Assembly (NCBI RefSeq): GCF_000282495.1
Contig: NZ_AKJE01000036.1
Location: 1-64,000, forward strand
Length of the DNA stretch: 64,000 nucleotides
Direction: 5' to 3'
Source: Pseudomonas sp. GM79
GTDB taxonomy: Bacteria; Pseudomonadota; Gammaproteobacteria; Pseudomonadales; Pseudomonadaceae
Notes under the pieces: generated by a model
What the model was told of the DNA's origin: nothing
The model's input: the letters and a program-made list of their open reading frames with translations, nothing else
Database searches by the model: none
In this document: positions 12,139-20,188 of the stretch, in pieces
Layout of the letters: every line of letters starts with the position of its first letter
How positions within the stretch are numbered: position 1 is the stretch's first letter
Position numbers and translations under genes: made by a program

Positions 12139-12750
12139 ATGAAACTGATCGGCATGCTGGATTCGCCCTACGTGCGGCGCGTCGCCATTTCCGCCAAATG
12201 CCTGGGCATACCGCTGGAGCACAAGTCGGTTTCGGTGTTCAGAAACTTCGAGCAGTTCCAGCAGATCAACCCGGTGGTGAAGGCGCCGACCCTGGTGCTG
12301 GATGACGGTGAGGTGTTGATGGATTCGACGCTGATCATCGATTACCTGGAGGCTCTGGCCGCGCCGGGTAAAAGCCTGATACCCAACGATCTGCAGCAAC
12401 GCTTGCGCTCGCTACGGCTGATCGGCCTGGCGTTGGCGGCATGTGAGAAATCGGTGCAGCTTTACTACGAACGTAACCTGCGGCCAGCGGAAATTCAGTA
12501 CGCGCCCTGGGTGGAACGGGTCGAAGGGCAATTGGCCGCGGCGTATTCGGCGCTGGAGCGGGAGTTGGAAAAACAGCCACTGAAGACCGACGGTTCGATT
12601 GCGCAGGACGGAATTACCCTGGCGGTGGCCTGGAGTTTTACCAACCTGGTGGTGCCGGATCAGGTGGAAGCCACGCGGTTTGCGCGGATCAGCGCGTTCA
12701 CGGAGTATGCCGAGGGGCTTGAGGTGTTTGTCGGTACGCCGATCGATTGA
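12139..12750 (+). CDS. Glutathione S-transferase family protein
   Basis: This 203-residue soluble protein has a thioredoxin-like N-terminal domain (MKLIGMLDSPYVRRVAISAK, KAPTLVLDDGEVLMDSTLII, where the Pro and the Asp-Ser pair match the glutathione-binding loop) and an all-alpha C-terminal domain ending QVEATRFARISAFTEYAEGL. The first-helix serine (DSPYVRR) is the expected thiolate-activating residue. Substrate is unknown. GAGGAGAGG provides a strong ribosome site. It stands alone on the plus strand, convergent with hcnC. Confidence 0.88.
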   Translation: MKLIGMLDSPYVRRVAISAKCLGIPLEHKSVSVFRNFEQFQQINPVVKAPTLVLDDGEVLMDSTLIIDYLEALAAPGKSLIPNDLQQRLRSLRLIGLALAACEKSVQLYYERNLRPAEIQYAPWVERVEGQLAAAYSALERELEKQPLKTDGSIAQDGITLAVAWSFTNLVVPDQVEATRFARISAFTEYAEGLEVFVGTPID

Positions 12751-12772
12751 GATTCTTTGCGCCAGTTCCGAA

Positions 12773-12861
12773 GCCTTCGCGGGCAAGCCTCGCTCCTACA
12801 GGTAATCAGTGTTCGCATGATCGGCGCAGAACCTGTAGGAGCGAGGCTTGCCCGCGAAGGC
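12773..12861. repeat. REP-like inverted repeat (GCCTTCGCGGGCAAGCCTCGC type)
   Basis: Arms GCCTTCGCGGGCAAGCCTCG and its inverse complement flank a spacer of about 40 bp between the convergent GST and hcnC genes. It is a variant of the family A theme and could serve as a bidirectional transcription barrier. Confidence 0.88.
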
Positions 12862-12865
12862 GTCC

Positions 12866-14125
12866 TCAAGTCATTTCCATTTCCTTCGGTTCAACCTGCG
12901 CTGCCCCTGCAAACCGATCCGCCAGAAACGGTGTGATGTCCAGCGGCAACGGCTCGTTGTTCACCAGTTTGTCCAGCAACACGCCGGTGATCGCCGACGT
13001 CAGGATGCCGGTGCGGAAATGTCCGCAGGCATTCAGGTAACCCTCCACCCCTTTCATCGGCCCGAGAATCGGCAGTTCGTCCGGCGAGCCTGGACGCAAC
13101 CCGGCCCAGCAGCGTTTCAGGCTGATGTCGGCCAGTGCCGGAATACAACGCAGCGCCCCTTGCACCAGGCCGCTGATTTCCGGGTAGGTGGTGGTCACGT
13201 CGAAACCCTTGTCTTCGGTGGTACTGCCGATCAGGATTTCGCCGTTGTCTTTCTGCGCCACGTAACAGTCGCTGGTGGTCAGGCAACCGTGCAGGATCTT
13301 CGGCATGCGCTCGGTCAGCAGGATCTGGCCCTTCACCGGGTTCACCGGAATGCGAATGCCGGTGGCCTGCTCGCTGAGATCGGCGGCCCAGGCACCGGCG
13401 GCGTTGATCAGCGTATCGCAATGGAACACTCCAGCCTCGGCGGTCTGCACGCCGCTGACCCGCGAGCCGTGGTGCAACACGCCGGTGACGTTGGTGTTGA
13501 AATACAGATCCACACCGTTCTGCCGCGCGCCTTCGGTGTAGGCATCGGCCAGGCGGAACGGGCTGACCTGATGGTCGCAGAGAAACTCCAGCGCCCCCCT
13601 CGCCTCATGGCTGACACTCGGTTCGGCTTCGCGCAATGCTGCTTGATCGAGCCAGCGCACCTGATCCGCGAGGTGCGGAATGCAAGCGACGATGTGCTCG
13701 GCGTAGAGCCGGTCTTCGTCGTCGTAGATCACGAACTTCAATCCGGTCTTTTCGAACTTGAAATCCATCCCGTGATTCTCCTGCAACTCCCGATGCAGGT
13801 CCGGGTACATCGCGTTGGACTGCAAGGCGAAATCGAAGAACGACTGCGGCAGGATGTGCGGTGTGCTGGAATCCACCGCTACGGCGGCACCCTGGGCTTC
13901 GCGCTTGCGATTGGCCGACATCATGCGAAAGAAGATCACCCCGCACCCCAGGCCTACCGACTCGCCGATCGCCCAGAGGCCGCCGGCCGACGCACGGGTC
14001 GCGTTGCCCGGACGCTTGGCGTCGATCAGCGCGACTTTCAGGTGTTTGCGCTTGGACAATTGATAGGCGCAGGACGCCCCGATTGCTCCGCCGCCGGCGA
14101 TGACCACGTCGTAGAACTTACTCAT
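12866..14125 (-). CDS. hcnC: Hydrogen cyanide synthase subunit HcnC
   Basis: HcnC is the FAD-dependent amine-oxidase-like (DAO family) subunit of the membrane-associated complex that oxidises glycine to HCN and CO2. The 419-residue protein opens with a GxGxxG FAD motif (VVIAGGGAIGASCAYQLS) and keeps GNATRASAGGLWAIGESVGL, FLCDHQVSPFRLADAY, NAAGAWAADLSEQATG and KRCWAGLRPGSPDELPILGP, which match Pseudomonas HcnC as I recall it. It overlaps the hcnB stop by 8 bases, so it is translationally coupled. Hydroxyproline or opine dehydrogenase homologues have the same architecture, but the operon order and subunit lengths favour Hcn. Confidence 0.9.
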   Translation of the reverse strand: MSKFYDVVIAGGGAIGASCAYQLSKRKHLKVALIDAKRPGNATRASAGGLWAIGESVGLGCGVIFFRMMSANRKREAQGAAVAVDSSTPHILPQSFFDFALQSNAMYPDLHRELQENHGMDFKFEKTGLKFVIYDDEDRLYAEHIVACIPHLADQVRWLDQAALREAEPSVSHEARGALEFLCDHQVSPFRLADAYTEGARQNGVDLYFNTNVTGVLHHGSRVSGVQTAEAGVFHCDTLINAAGAWAADLSEQATGIRIPVNPVKGQILLTERMPKILHGCLTTSDCYVAQKDNGEILIGSTTEDKGFDVTTTYPEISGLVQGALRCIPALADISLKRCWAGLRPGSPDELPILGPMKGVEGYLNACGHFRTGILTSAITGVLLDKLVNNEPLPLDITPFLADRFAGAAQVEPKEMEMT

Positions 14126-15527
14126 GGCTTGCGGCCTCCGTGCCGACAGACTGGAACGCGGAAAAAGGAATCGGGTCGACGGGAAAACGCGGTCGCAACC
14201 AGCCCACGTCTTGCCGGCCGGTGGCTTCGCGCAACCGGTCGGTGCAATACCCTACACACATGCGCCCCTGACAATCGCCCATGCTCACACGGGTGCGCAT
14301 TTTCAGGCTGGCCAGGTCTTGCACGCCCTGCTCCAGCGCCCGATCGATGTCGGCGCGGGTCGCGTGTTCACAGCGGCAGATCACCGTGTCGGCGGCCGGC
14401 AGTGCGGTCTGCCCGGCGCCGCGTTCGGTATAGCGGTCGACGGCGGCGCGAAAGCGCACGATGGACTTGAGTTTCGACAAGTAACGGTCGCGCCGGACAA
14501 GCGCCAGTTCCAGGTCCAGCACATTGCGTTGCAGCAGGATCGACACCGCCGCGATCCGTCCCGCGAGCATGGCCGCCTCGCCACCGCGAATCCCGCCCAT
14601 GTCACCGGCCAGGTGCACGTGGGGCTCGCTGCTTTGCTGCCAGACATTGGCGCTGGCCCGCAGATAGCCGTCGGCGCTGAAACCGTGATTCAGGCCCATT
14701 TGCTGACTGAGTTGGGTGCGGGGAATGAAGCCGTAACCGATCGCCAGGGTCTGCGCGGCAACCTGCTCGGCGCGACTCAGGTCTGGAACCCAAGTGCTGG
14801 AGTACGGCGCGACGGTCACCGAGTTCAATTCACCCTCGCCCTGTGCCTCGACCACGCCCCAGCCATAGTGCATGGGAATGCCGTGCAGTTTCAGGTACGC
14901 GAGCATGCTCAAGCCATCGAGAAACAGCTGTGGCTTGTTCAACAGCGCAAGGCTTTCCCGAGCGATTTTGCCGAACGCGCACGCCTCGTAAACCCCGGCG
15001 ACACTCACCCCGGACGTGTGCAGTTGGCAGGCCACCAGCGGCAACAACGGACCGGTGCCCGCGATCACCACCGGTCCTTGCGGTTTAACGACGCCGCTCT
15101 TGATTTGCAGTTGCAGACCACCCAATAGAATCACGCCGGGCAAGGTCCAGCCGGGAAATGGCACGCTGCGTTCATGGCAACCGGCAGCCAACAGCAACTG
15201 CGAATACTCGATCTCCTGCAAGCGCTCGTCAGCGTCCAGCAGCACCAGTGCGCGAGTGCCTTCAGCACCCACCACGCGATGGTTCAGGCGCACGTCGATC
15301 AGGCCCGACTGCTCCCGGAAATCTCCATGCAGCTTGGCCAGCGCTTCTGAATAGCGCGGCCCCAGATAGTCCAGCTGGACGCCATCACGCAACGGTCCGC
15401 GATAAACCACACCGCCGAGCCGCGAGGCTTCTTCCAGCAAGGTACACCGCACCCCATGCCGGGCCAGTTCAATGGCCGCCGCCATGCCCGCCGGCCCGCC
15501 GCCGACGATTACCGGATGCAGGCTCAT
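14118..15527 (-). CDS. hcnB: Hydrogen cyanide synthase subunit HcnB
   Basis: The 469-residue flavoprotein has an N-terminal Rossmann motif (PVIVGGGPAGMAAAIELARH), a second nucleotide-binding segment (GPVVIAGTGPLLPLVACQL), VYEACAFGKIARESLALLNK, IHLAGDMGGIRGGEAAM-type FAD closure, and a C-terminal cysteine-rich BFD-like [2Fe-2S] part (VICRCEHATRAD, then GDCQGRMCVGYC). The whole pattern matches HcnB of P. aeruginosa and P. protegens. Its ATG overlaps the hcnA stop as ATGA. It works with HcnA as the electron-transfer side of cyanide synthase. Confidence 0.92.
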   Translation of the reverse strand: MSLHPVIVGGGPAGMAAAIELARHGVRCTLLEEASRLGGVVYRGPLRDGVQLDYLGPRYSEALAKLHGDFREQSGLIDVRLNHRVVGAEGTRALVLLDADERLQEIEYSQLLLAAGCHERSVPFPGWTLPGVILLGGLQLQIKSGVVKPQGPVVIAGTGPLLPLVACQLHTSGVSVAGVYEACAFGKIARESLALLNKPQLFLDGLSMLAYLKLHGIPMHYGWGVVEAQGEGELNSVTVAPYSSTWVPDLSRAEQVAAQTLAIGYGFIPRTQLSQQMGLNHGFSADGYLRASANVWQQSSEPHVHLAGDMGGIRGGEAAMLAGRIAAVSILLQRNVLDLELALVRRDRYLSKLKSIVRFRAAVDRYTERGAGQTALPAADTVICRCEHATRADIDRALEQGVQDLASLKMRTRVSMGDCQGRMCVGYCTDRLREATGRQDVGWLRPRFPVDPIPFSAFQSVGTEAASHE

Positions 15528-15838
15528 AGCACCTCCTGCCCGGTGATGCGGTTGACCCGGGTTTCGACGTCCATGCCCTCACGCACGATCGTCTGGCAGG
15601 CGCGACGTTTGTGTCGGCCATTGATTCTCACCAGGCAGCATTGGCATACGCCCATGCCGCAATAGGCACCGCTGACTTGATCGTGATCGTTGCGGGCCAC
15701 TTGGCGTATGCCCAGTGATTGAATGACCGTCAGGACGGTTTCGCCGATGGCGGCGTTGACGGTTTGGCCATTGATGCGCACGGTCATGTCCGCCTGCATC
15801 AGCGGCTGGATATCGAAGGTTCTGTCTTGGCGTTGCAT
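15524..15838 (-). CDS. hcnA: Hydrogen cyanide synthase subunit HcnA
   Basis: HcnA is the small [2Fe-2S] ferredoxin-like subunit that accepts electrons from glycine oxidation. The 104-residue product contains VARNDHDQVSGAYCGMGVCQ followed by CCLVRINGRHKRRACQT, supplying the C-x4-C-x2-C and distal Cys ligands. Two ATGs are possible. The one at 15838 gives the family length, and AAGGA lies 11 bases upstream of it. The ATG at 15850 would bury the Shine-Dalgarno in the start codon. Production of cyanide is a typical biocontrol and quorum or Gac/Rsm-controlled trait of this group. Confidence 0.92.
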   Translation of the reverse strand: MQRQDRTFDIQPLMQADMTVRINGQTVNAAIGETVLTVIQSLGIRQVARNDHDQVSGAYCGMGVCQCCLVRINGRHKRRACQTIVREGMDVETRVNRITGQEVL

Positions 15839-15846
15839 CGCGAAGT

Positions 15847-15856
15847 TCATCCTTGA
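15847..15856 (-). promoter_or_regulatory. RsmA/CsrA-type binding motif at the hcnA ribosome site
   Basis: The mRNA-sense sequence TCAAGGATGA matches the A/UCANGGANGU/A consensus at every defined position and contains the Shine-Dalgarno of hcnA. RsmA/RsmE repression of hcnA through such GGA motifs is established in P. protegens. A second leader GGA (GCATGGAGC) lies about 35 bases upstream. Occupancy here is inferred. Confidence 0.7.
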
Positions 15857-15977
15857 AAAGTTCAGGTAAGGGTTGTTCAGCTCCATGCTGCACTTACACC
15901 CTGCCGGCCAACCGGACAGCGCAATCGTTGCGCGCTGAAGTACTGTAGCCAATGCCGCAGGAGGGTCTGGATTTTTT

Positions 15978-16019
15978 ATGTTAGGGAATATCGCCGAAGG
16001 AAATATTGATCCAGGCCAG
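15978..16019 (-). promoter_or_regulatory. hcnABC promoter with ANR box
   Basis: On the minus strand CTGGC-N4-ATCAA (16019-16006) matches the FNR/ANR anaerobox, with an intact right half-site and a degenerate left half-site like that known for hcnA of P. protegens (TTGGC....ATCAA). A TAACAT -10 at 15983-15978 places the start near 15971, which centres the box at about -41.5, the class II activator position. No good -35 is needed. This supports oxygen-limited induction of cyanide synthesis. Confidence 0.75.
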
Positions 16020-16054
16020 TGAAAGCGTGTCCTTTCATCCTGAGTGACTGGCAG

Positions 16055-16160
16055 ACCGCTTTCGCGATGCAAGCCCGCTCCCACAGGGGTTATGGGGAGG
16101 GCACCAATTTTCTGAACACCATGGACTAAATGTGGGAGCGGGCTTGCTCGCGAAGGCGGC
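16055..16160. repeat. Two divergent family A REP halves
   Basis: A left half (ACCGCTTTCGCGATGCAAGC, 16055-16086) and a right half (TGTGGGAGCGGGCTTGCTCG, 16131-16160) lie about 45 bp apart in the order opposite to the usual pair, so the outer ends face outwards. Position is upstream of the hcn promoter. Confidence 0.8.
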
Positions 16161-16216
16161 GTGTCAGGCAACATCGTCGTTGCCTGACAGAATGCCTTCA
16201 TCGAATCGCTACCGGA

Positions 16217-16259
16217 GCCCAAAAGCAAAACGCCGCTTCTACCTGAAGTAGAAGCGGCG
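16217..16259 (-). terminator. Rho-independent terminator
   Basis: CGCCGCTTCTAC-CTGAA-GTAGAAGCGGCG forms a perfect 12-bp stem with a 5-base loop (16231-16259). On the minus strand it is followed by TTTTGCTTTTGGG. It ends the transcript of the membrane protein and the 23-residue peptide gene. Confidence 0.88.
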
Positions 16260-16280
16260 CAAGCAAGTGCCTCGAAGGGC

Positions 16281-16352
16281 TCACGTCAGCAAGGCAATCA
16301 GAATGATGATCGGGATCGGTACACCAAGAAGGAACAGCAATATAGAGCGCAT
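16281..16352 (-). CDS. 23-residue hydrophobic membrane peptide
   Basis: This short frame encodes a product starting MRSILLFLLGVPIPIIILIA and ending LLT, one predicted transmembrane helix with a single N-terminal Arg. It has a strong ribosome site (AGGAGA, six bases before the ATG), begins 16 bases after the neighbouring membrane-protein gene stops, and is followed by a textbook terminator, so it is very likely translated. I do not recognise a characterised family. Possible roles are a small modulator of the preceding membrane protein or a type I toxin-like peptide. Neither is shown. Confidence 0.7.
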   Translation of the reverse strand: MRSILLFLLGVPIPIIILIALLT

Positions 16353-16367
16353 GAGGGTTCTCCTGGG

Positions 16368-17318
16368 TTAGCGAACAGGTGGCAGCGTCGTGGTTGTGGT
16401 GGTGGTCACGTAGGCATCGGTTTCCAGATACTCCACGGCATCCCGACGACGACCGCCGAAGATCGCGGCGAGGCTGGCAAAAAATGCACCGGCCAGTAGC
16501 GCGACGAACATCCACAACGCAGTCAACGCTGCGGCTTTGGCCGCGGTGTCAGCCGCTTGTTGCGCGGCCAGTTTGGCGTCGGCGACGGCTTTTTGGGTGC
16601 GGGCATAGACTTCATCGACACGACGTTCGGCGTCCGCTTGAGTGAGGTTGGTCCGCTGGGCGACCAGTTGTGCCAGGTAGGTCCGATCCTCGGGTGCCAA
16701 TTGACCGTCGTTACGCAGGCTGCGCGCGAAGATCCGGGTGACGGTGCCATTGACGGCGTCCTCGCTGACAGCGACGGGCCTATCATCGCGAAACAGGCTG
16801 TCGACGAAGTAACCGTAAGGGTCACCGTCGGTATTACCGACCGCGCTACCGGCAGCCTGGGTCATCGCGCTGGCGGCACCGCCGGCGACCGTTGCCCCGG
16901 CCTGCACGCCGCCGCTGACGATGTTGCTGACCGAGCCGACCACCAGGGTCGCGGTCACCAGCGTCGCGATACACCAGGCCAGGAAGCCATGGGCGGTGTC
17001 ACGGAAGTAGACCTCATCACCGTGCAGGTAGGCCCACCTCACCCGCAGGCGACCGGCGATGTAGCCGCCGAGTCCGGATGCCACGATCTGGGTAAAGGCC
17101 AGCCAGACAATCGTCGAGATACCCAGGCTTTTGGCGCTGACGCCTTCATGGGCCCACGGCGAAACCGCCGAAAAACCCAGGCCAAAACCAAGCAGTACGA
17201 GAATCAGCGACAACGCCGCAGCCGCCGCGGCCCCGGCGAAGATAGCGGCCCAGGACACGCCCGAGAGCGTGCTGAACTCATCTGCGACAGGATAAAAACC
17301 ATCAGAGGATCTGTTCAT
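16368..17318 (-). CDS. Conserved integral membrane protein of unknown function
   Basis: A 316-residue protein with an N-terminal membrane segment (SWAAIFAGAAAAAALSLILV and onward, about 24-50), further hydrophobic stretches near 70-90 and 120-145, a hydrophilic middle (about 165-255, with SLFRDDRPVAVSEDAVNGTV and AQRTNLTQADAERRVDEVYA), an Ala-rich helix and a last membrane helix (LTALWMFVALLAGAFFASLA, about 265-290). The C-terminal tail is rich in Thr and Val. Similar proteins are common in pseudomonads and are annotated as hypothetical or PhnA-like. The middle part resembles stress-type YidH/BON-neighbour proteins only in composition. No catalytic motif is visible. Confidence 0.8.
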   Translation of the reverse strand: MNRSSDGFYPVADEFSTLSGVSWAAIFAGAAAAAALSLILVLLGFGLGFSAVSPWAHEGVSAKSLGISTIVWLAFTQIVASGLGGYIAGRLRVRWAYLHGDEVYFRDTAHGFLAWCIATLVTATLVVGSVSNIVSGGVQAGATVAGGAASAMTQAAGSAVGNTDGDPYGYFVDSLFRDDRPVAVSEDAVNGTVTRIFARSLRNDGQLAPEDRTYLAQLVAQRTNLTQADAERRVDEVYARTQKAVADAKLAAQQAADTAAKAAALTALWMFVALLAGAFFASLAAIFGGRRRDAVEYLETDAYVTTTTTTTLPPVR

Positions 17319-17500
17319 TGTTGTAGTGCTCCAGGCAGGTATTACAACTCGTCAAACGAGCAATTGCAGTCAACGTGCCAGACGCACTATTTAAATAAAT
17401 CTTTCTATTTCAAATAGTTGAAAACAATGAACTTCTCAGGGTCATGCAGTTTGCAAGGAGCCGGCCATATCGGCGGGTTTTATGCATTGCGCTAAATGAA

Positions 17501-17836
17501 TTACTTGCGCTTGTAGCTCTTGTTGCCGCTGGGCGTCAGGCAATACACCCCGCCTCTTGGCCCGGTGCAAAACGTGCCGGTGCCGCAGGCGCAGCCATCG
17601 GAATCCTGCAGCAGCGTCTGCGGTCGCGCTTGGTCTTTACCGCCAAACATCGCCGAGCAACTTTTCTTCGAACCACTGATGGAGCCGTCATTGCATAGAA
17701 ACAGATCGCCGTCGCAACGATCGATGCCGCCCTTCTTCCCCGAACATGGCGTGTTGGCAGCCCAGGCAGATGAGCCGAACATGCACAACAACAGCAAAAA
17801 CATCGGCATCCAGCCACGAACCATTAAAGTGCGCAC
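17501..17836 (-). CDS. Small secreted cysteine-rich protein
   Basis: This 111-residue protein starts with a signal peptide (MFLLLLCMFGSSAWA, cleavage likely after AWA) and has a mature part of about 84 residues with eight cysteines: TPCSGKKGGIDRC, LFLCNDGSISGSKKSC, DGCACGTGTFC and VYCLTP. The even number and spacing suggest four disulfides. I do not recognise a named family, although the CNDGSISGSKK motif recurs in pseudomonad hypothetical proteins as I recall. The C-terminus is basic (KSYKRK). The function is unknown. It stands alone between the membrane protein and the two-component system. Confidence 0.75.
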   Translation of the reverse strand: MRTLMVRGWMPMFLLLLCMFGSSAWAANTPCSGKKGGIDRCDGDLFLCNDGSISGSKKSCSAMFGGKDQARPQTLLQDSDGCACGTGTFCTGPRGGVYCLTPSGNKSYKRK

Positions 17837-17985
17837 AGTGCAGCTTCCCTTTAGAGTTATGGCCGGATGATATCAACGTTCCAGCCAGGCTCACGAGGCA
17901 ACATGAAAGTTAATTTAAAAAGCCGCGCGTAATTCTTGGCAAAATGAGCCCCACTTCGTATTGAACCGATTATCAGGCAAGCCCT

Positions 17986-18669
17986 ATGACCCGCATCTTG
18001 ACCATCGAAGACGACGCTGTGACCGCCCGGGAAATCGTCGCCGAACTGAGTAGCCACGGCCTCGACGTGGATTGGGTCGACAATGGCCGCGAGGGTCTTG
18101 CGCGCGCGGTCAGCGGCGACTACGACCTGATCACCCTCGATCGCATGCTGCCGGAGCTCGATGGCCTGGCGATTGTCACCACCCTGCGCACCCTGGGCGT
18201 GGCCACGCCGATCCTGATGATCAGCGCCCTCTCCGATGTCGATGAACGGGTTCGCGGCCTGCGCGCCGGGGGCGATGATTACCTGACCAAACCGTTCGCC
18301 ACCGATGAAATGGCCGCCCGGGTCGAAGTCTTGCTGCGCCGGCAGAACACCGTGACCGCCCAGGCCACCACATTGCGCGTGGCCGATCTGGAGCTGAACC
18401 TGATCAGCCACGAGGCCAGCCGCGACAGCCAGTTGCTGACGCTGCTGCCCACCGAGTACAAGTTGCTGGAATTTCTGATGCGTAACACCGGGCAGATTCT
18501 GTCGCGGATGATGATTTTCGAAGAGGTCTGGGGTTATCACTTCGACCCCGGCACCAACCTGATCGACGTGCACATCGGCCGTCTGCGCAAAAAGATCGAC
18601 CCGCCAGGCAAAGTCCCACTGATTCGGACGGTGCGAGGCTCGGGTTATGTCATTGCTGAACCCCTCTAA
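17986..18669 (+). CDS. OmpR-family response regulator
   Basis: The 227-residue protein has a receiver domain (acidic pocket IEDD at 7-10, phospho-acceptor Asp52 in LITLDRMLPE, switch Lys in YLTKPF near 105) and an OmpR/PhoB winged-helix DNA-binding domain (LLPTEYKLLEFLMRNTGQIL, NLIDVHIGRLRKKI, RTVRGSGYVIAEP). It overlaps the start of the sensor kinase by 23 bases, so the two form a pair. The regulon is unknown. The pair resembles the ColRS/PfeRS/CpxR class only in general form. Confidence 0.93.
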   Translation: MTRILTIEDDAVTAREIVAELSSHGLDVDWVDNGREGLARAVSGDYDLITLDRMLPELDGLAIVTTLRTLGVATPILMISALSDVDERVRGLRAGGDDYLTKPFATDEMAARVEVLLRRQNTVTAQATTLRVADLELNLISHEASRDSQLLTLLPTEYKLLEFLMRNTGQILSRMMIFEEVWGYHFDPGTNLIDVHIGRLRKKIDPPGKVPLIRTVRGSGYVIAEPL

Positions 18670-20041
18670 AGGCTGGCGCTCCTCCAGCAGCCGCTTGCTG
18701 GCGCTCTACAGTTCGCTGTTCGTGGCCTGGAGCGGGATTCTCATGGGCGTCATGTACTACGAGGTGTCCAGTTACCTGGACACCCTGGCCAAACATTCGC
18801 TGATGCAACGTCAGCATCTGTTTTCCCGATTCCAGGGCGCGCAACTGGAGGACGCCCTCGCCGCCAGTGTGACCTTCGACGTTCGCGGCATCGATGCCTA
18901 TGGCTTGTTCGATGACCAGCGGCGCCACCTCAGCGGGCCCTTGCGCCAGATCCCCCAAGGCCTGCCGCTGGACGGCAAGATTCACATCCTCAGCGACTGC
19001 GTCGATGCCGACGACCCGACCCTGCCCGCCGACAGTTGCGATGCCTCGGCGACCCGGACCCTGGACGGGCGCTGGCTGGTATTGGTGCGGGACAACGGTT
19101 CGTTGTTTGCCGTGACCCGGATCATCCTCCACGCGCTGCTGTGGGGCGTATCGCTGACCATTCTGCCCGGCATCGCCGGCTGGCACTTATTGCGACGGCG
19201 CCCGCTGCGACGGATCCGGGCGATCCAGGCCAGCGCCGAAGCCATCGTCGCCGGCGACTTGACCCGACGCCTGCCGCTGTCCAGCCGCCGTGACGAGCTG
19301 GACATGCTCGCCGCCATCGTCAACGCCATGCTTGAACGCATCGAGCGCTTGATGAACGAGGTCAAGGGCGTGTGCGACAACATCGCCCATGACCTGCGCA
19401 CACCGCTGACGCGCCTGCGGGCGCAGCTGTACCGGATTCAGCAGCAGGCCGATGACGGTTCGACGCTGGCCGTGCAACTGGATTCCGTGCTCGGCGAGGC
19501 CGATACCTTGATGGCGCGTTTTCGTGGACTGTTGCGGATTTCCGAGCTGGAGGATCGCCAGCGCCGTTCGGGTTTCGTGCAACTGGACCCGGTGCCGTTG
19601 CTGCAAGAGCTGCATGACTTTTATCTGCCGCTGGCCGAAGAAGACGAACTGACCTTTGATCTGCAACTGCCCGAATCCCTGCCCCGACTCAATGGCGACC
19701 GGGCGCTGCTGTTCGAAGCCGTGGCGAATTTGCTGAGCAACTCGATCAAGTTCACGCCGCCGGGTGGCAAGGTGATTTTGCGTGGGGTGAATGACGCCGG
19801 GCATACAAGAATCGAAGTACTCGACTCCGGCCCCGGCATTGCGCTGGCCGAACGTGAGGCGGTGTTTCAGCGCTTCTATCGCGCCGAGGGCGGTAACCCA
19901 CAAAGCGGATTCGGGCTGGGCCTGTCGATCGTCGCGGCGATTGTCAGCCTGCACGGTTTTACGCTGGAAGTCGGCAGCAGCGAACTGGGTGGCGCGCTGT
20001 TGGTACTTGATTGCCGACAGAGTTTGATTCCTCAGGCCTGA
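18647..20041 (+). CDS. Sensor histidine kinase
   Basis: A 464-residue membrane kinase: TM1 near residues 15-36 (LLALYSSLFVAWSGILMGVM), a periplasmic sensor of about 115 residues with a CVDADDP...CDAS cysteine pair, TM2 near 155-175, a HAMP domain (AEAIVAGDLTRRLPLSSRRD), HisKA with the phospho-acceptor in NIAHDLRTPLTRLR, and a HATPase domain with N box NLLSNSIKFTPP, DSGPGIA and GFGLGLSIV. It is the partner of the overlapping OmpR-type regulator. The periplasmic loop is small and the signal cannot be inferred. Confidence 0.92.
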   Translation: MSLLNPSKGWRSSSSRLLALYSSLFVAWSGILMGVMYYEVSSYLDTLAKHSLMQRQHLFSRFQGAQLEDALAASVTFDVRGIDAYGLFDDQRRHLSGPLRQIPQGLPLDGKIHILSDCVDADDPTLPADSCDASATRTLDGRWLVLVRDNGSLFAVTRIILHALLWGVSLTILPGIAGWHLLRRRPLRRIRAIQASAEAIVAGDLTRRLPLSSRRDELDMLAAIVNAMLERIERLMNEVKGVCDNIAHDLRTPLTRLRAQLYRIQQQADDGSTLAVQLDSVLGEADTLMARFRGLLRISELEDRQRRSGFVQLDPVPLLQELHDFYLPLAEEDELTFDLQLPESLPRLNGDRALLFEAVANLLSNSIKFTPPGGKVILRGVNDAGHTRIEVLDSGPGIALAEREAVFQRFYRAEGGNPQSGFGLGLSIVAAIVSLHGFTLEVGSSELGGALLVLDCRQSLIPQA

Positions 20042-20069
20042 CACCATCGCCATCACAAAGAAGATCCAA

Positions 20070-20159
20070 TGTGGGAGCGGGCTTGCTCGCGAAAGCGGTG
20101 TATCAGTCGACATCACTGTTGAATGTCAGACCGCCTTCGCGAGCAAGCCCGCTCCCACA
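20070..20159. repeat. REP-like inverted repeat pair, family A
   Basis: A family A pair directly after the sensor kinase stop, between the convergent kinase and DinB genes. Confidence 0.9.
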
Positions 20160-20188
20160 GGGGATTTGCTTGGGCAGGGGAACTCAAT

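Noticed and set aside
12866..15838. Hydroxyproline or opine dehydrogenase operon instead of hcn
   Set aside because: The three-subunit architecture is the same, but the subunit lengths (104, 469, 419), the individual motifs, the ANR box and the RsmA site agree with HCN synthase.
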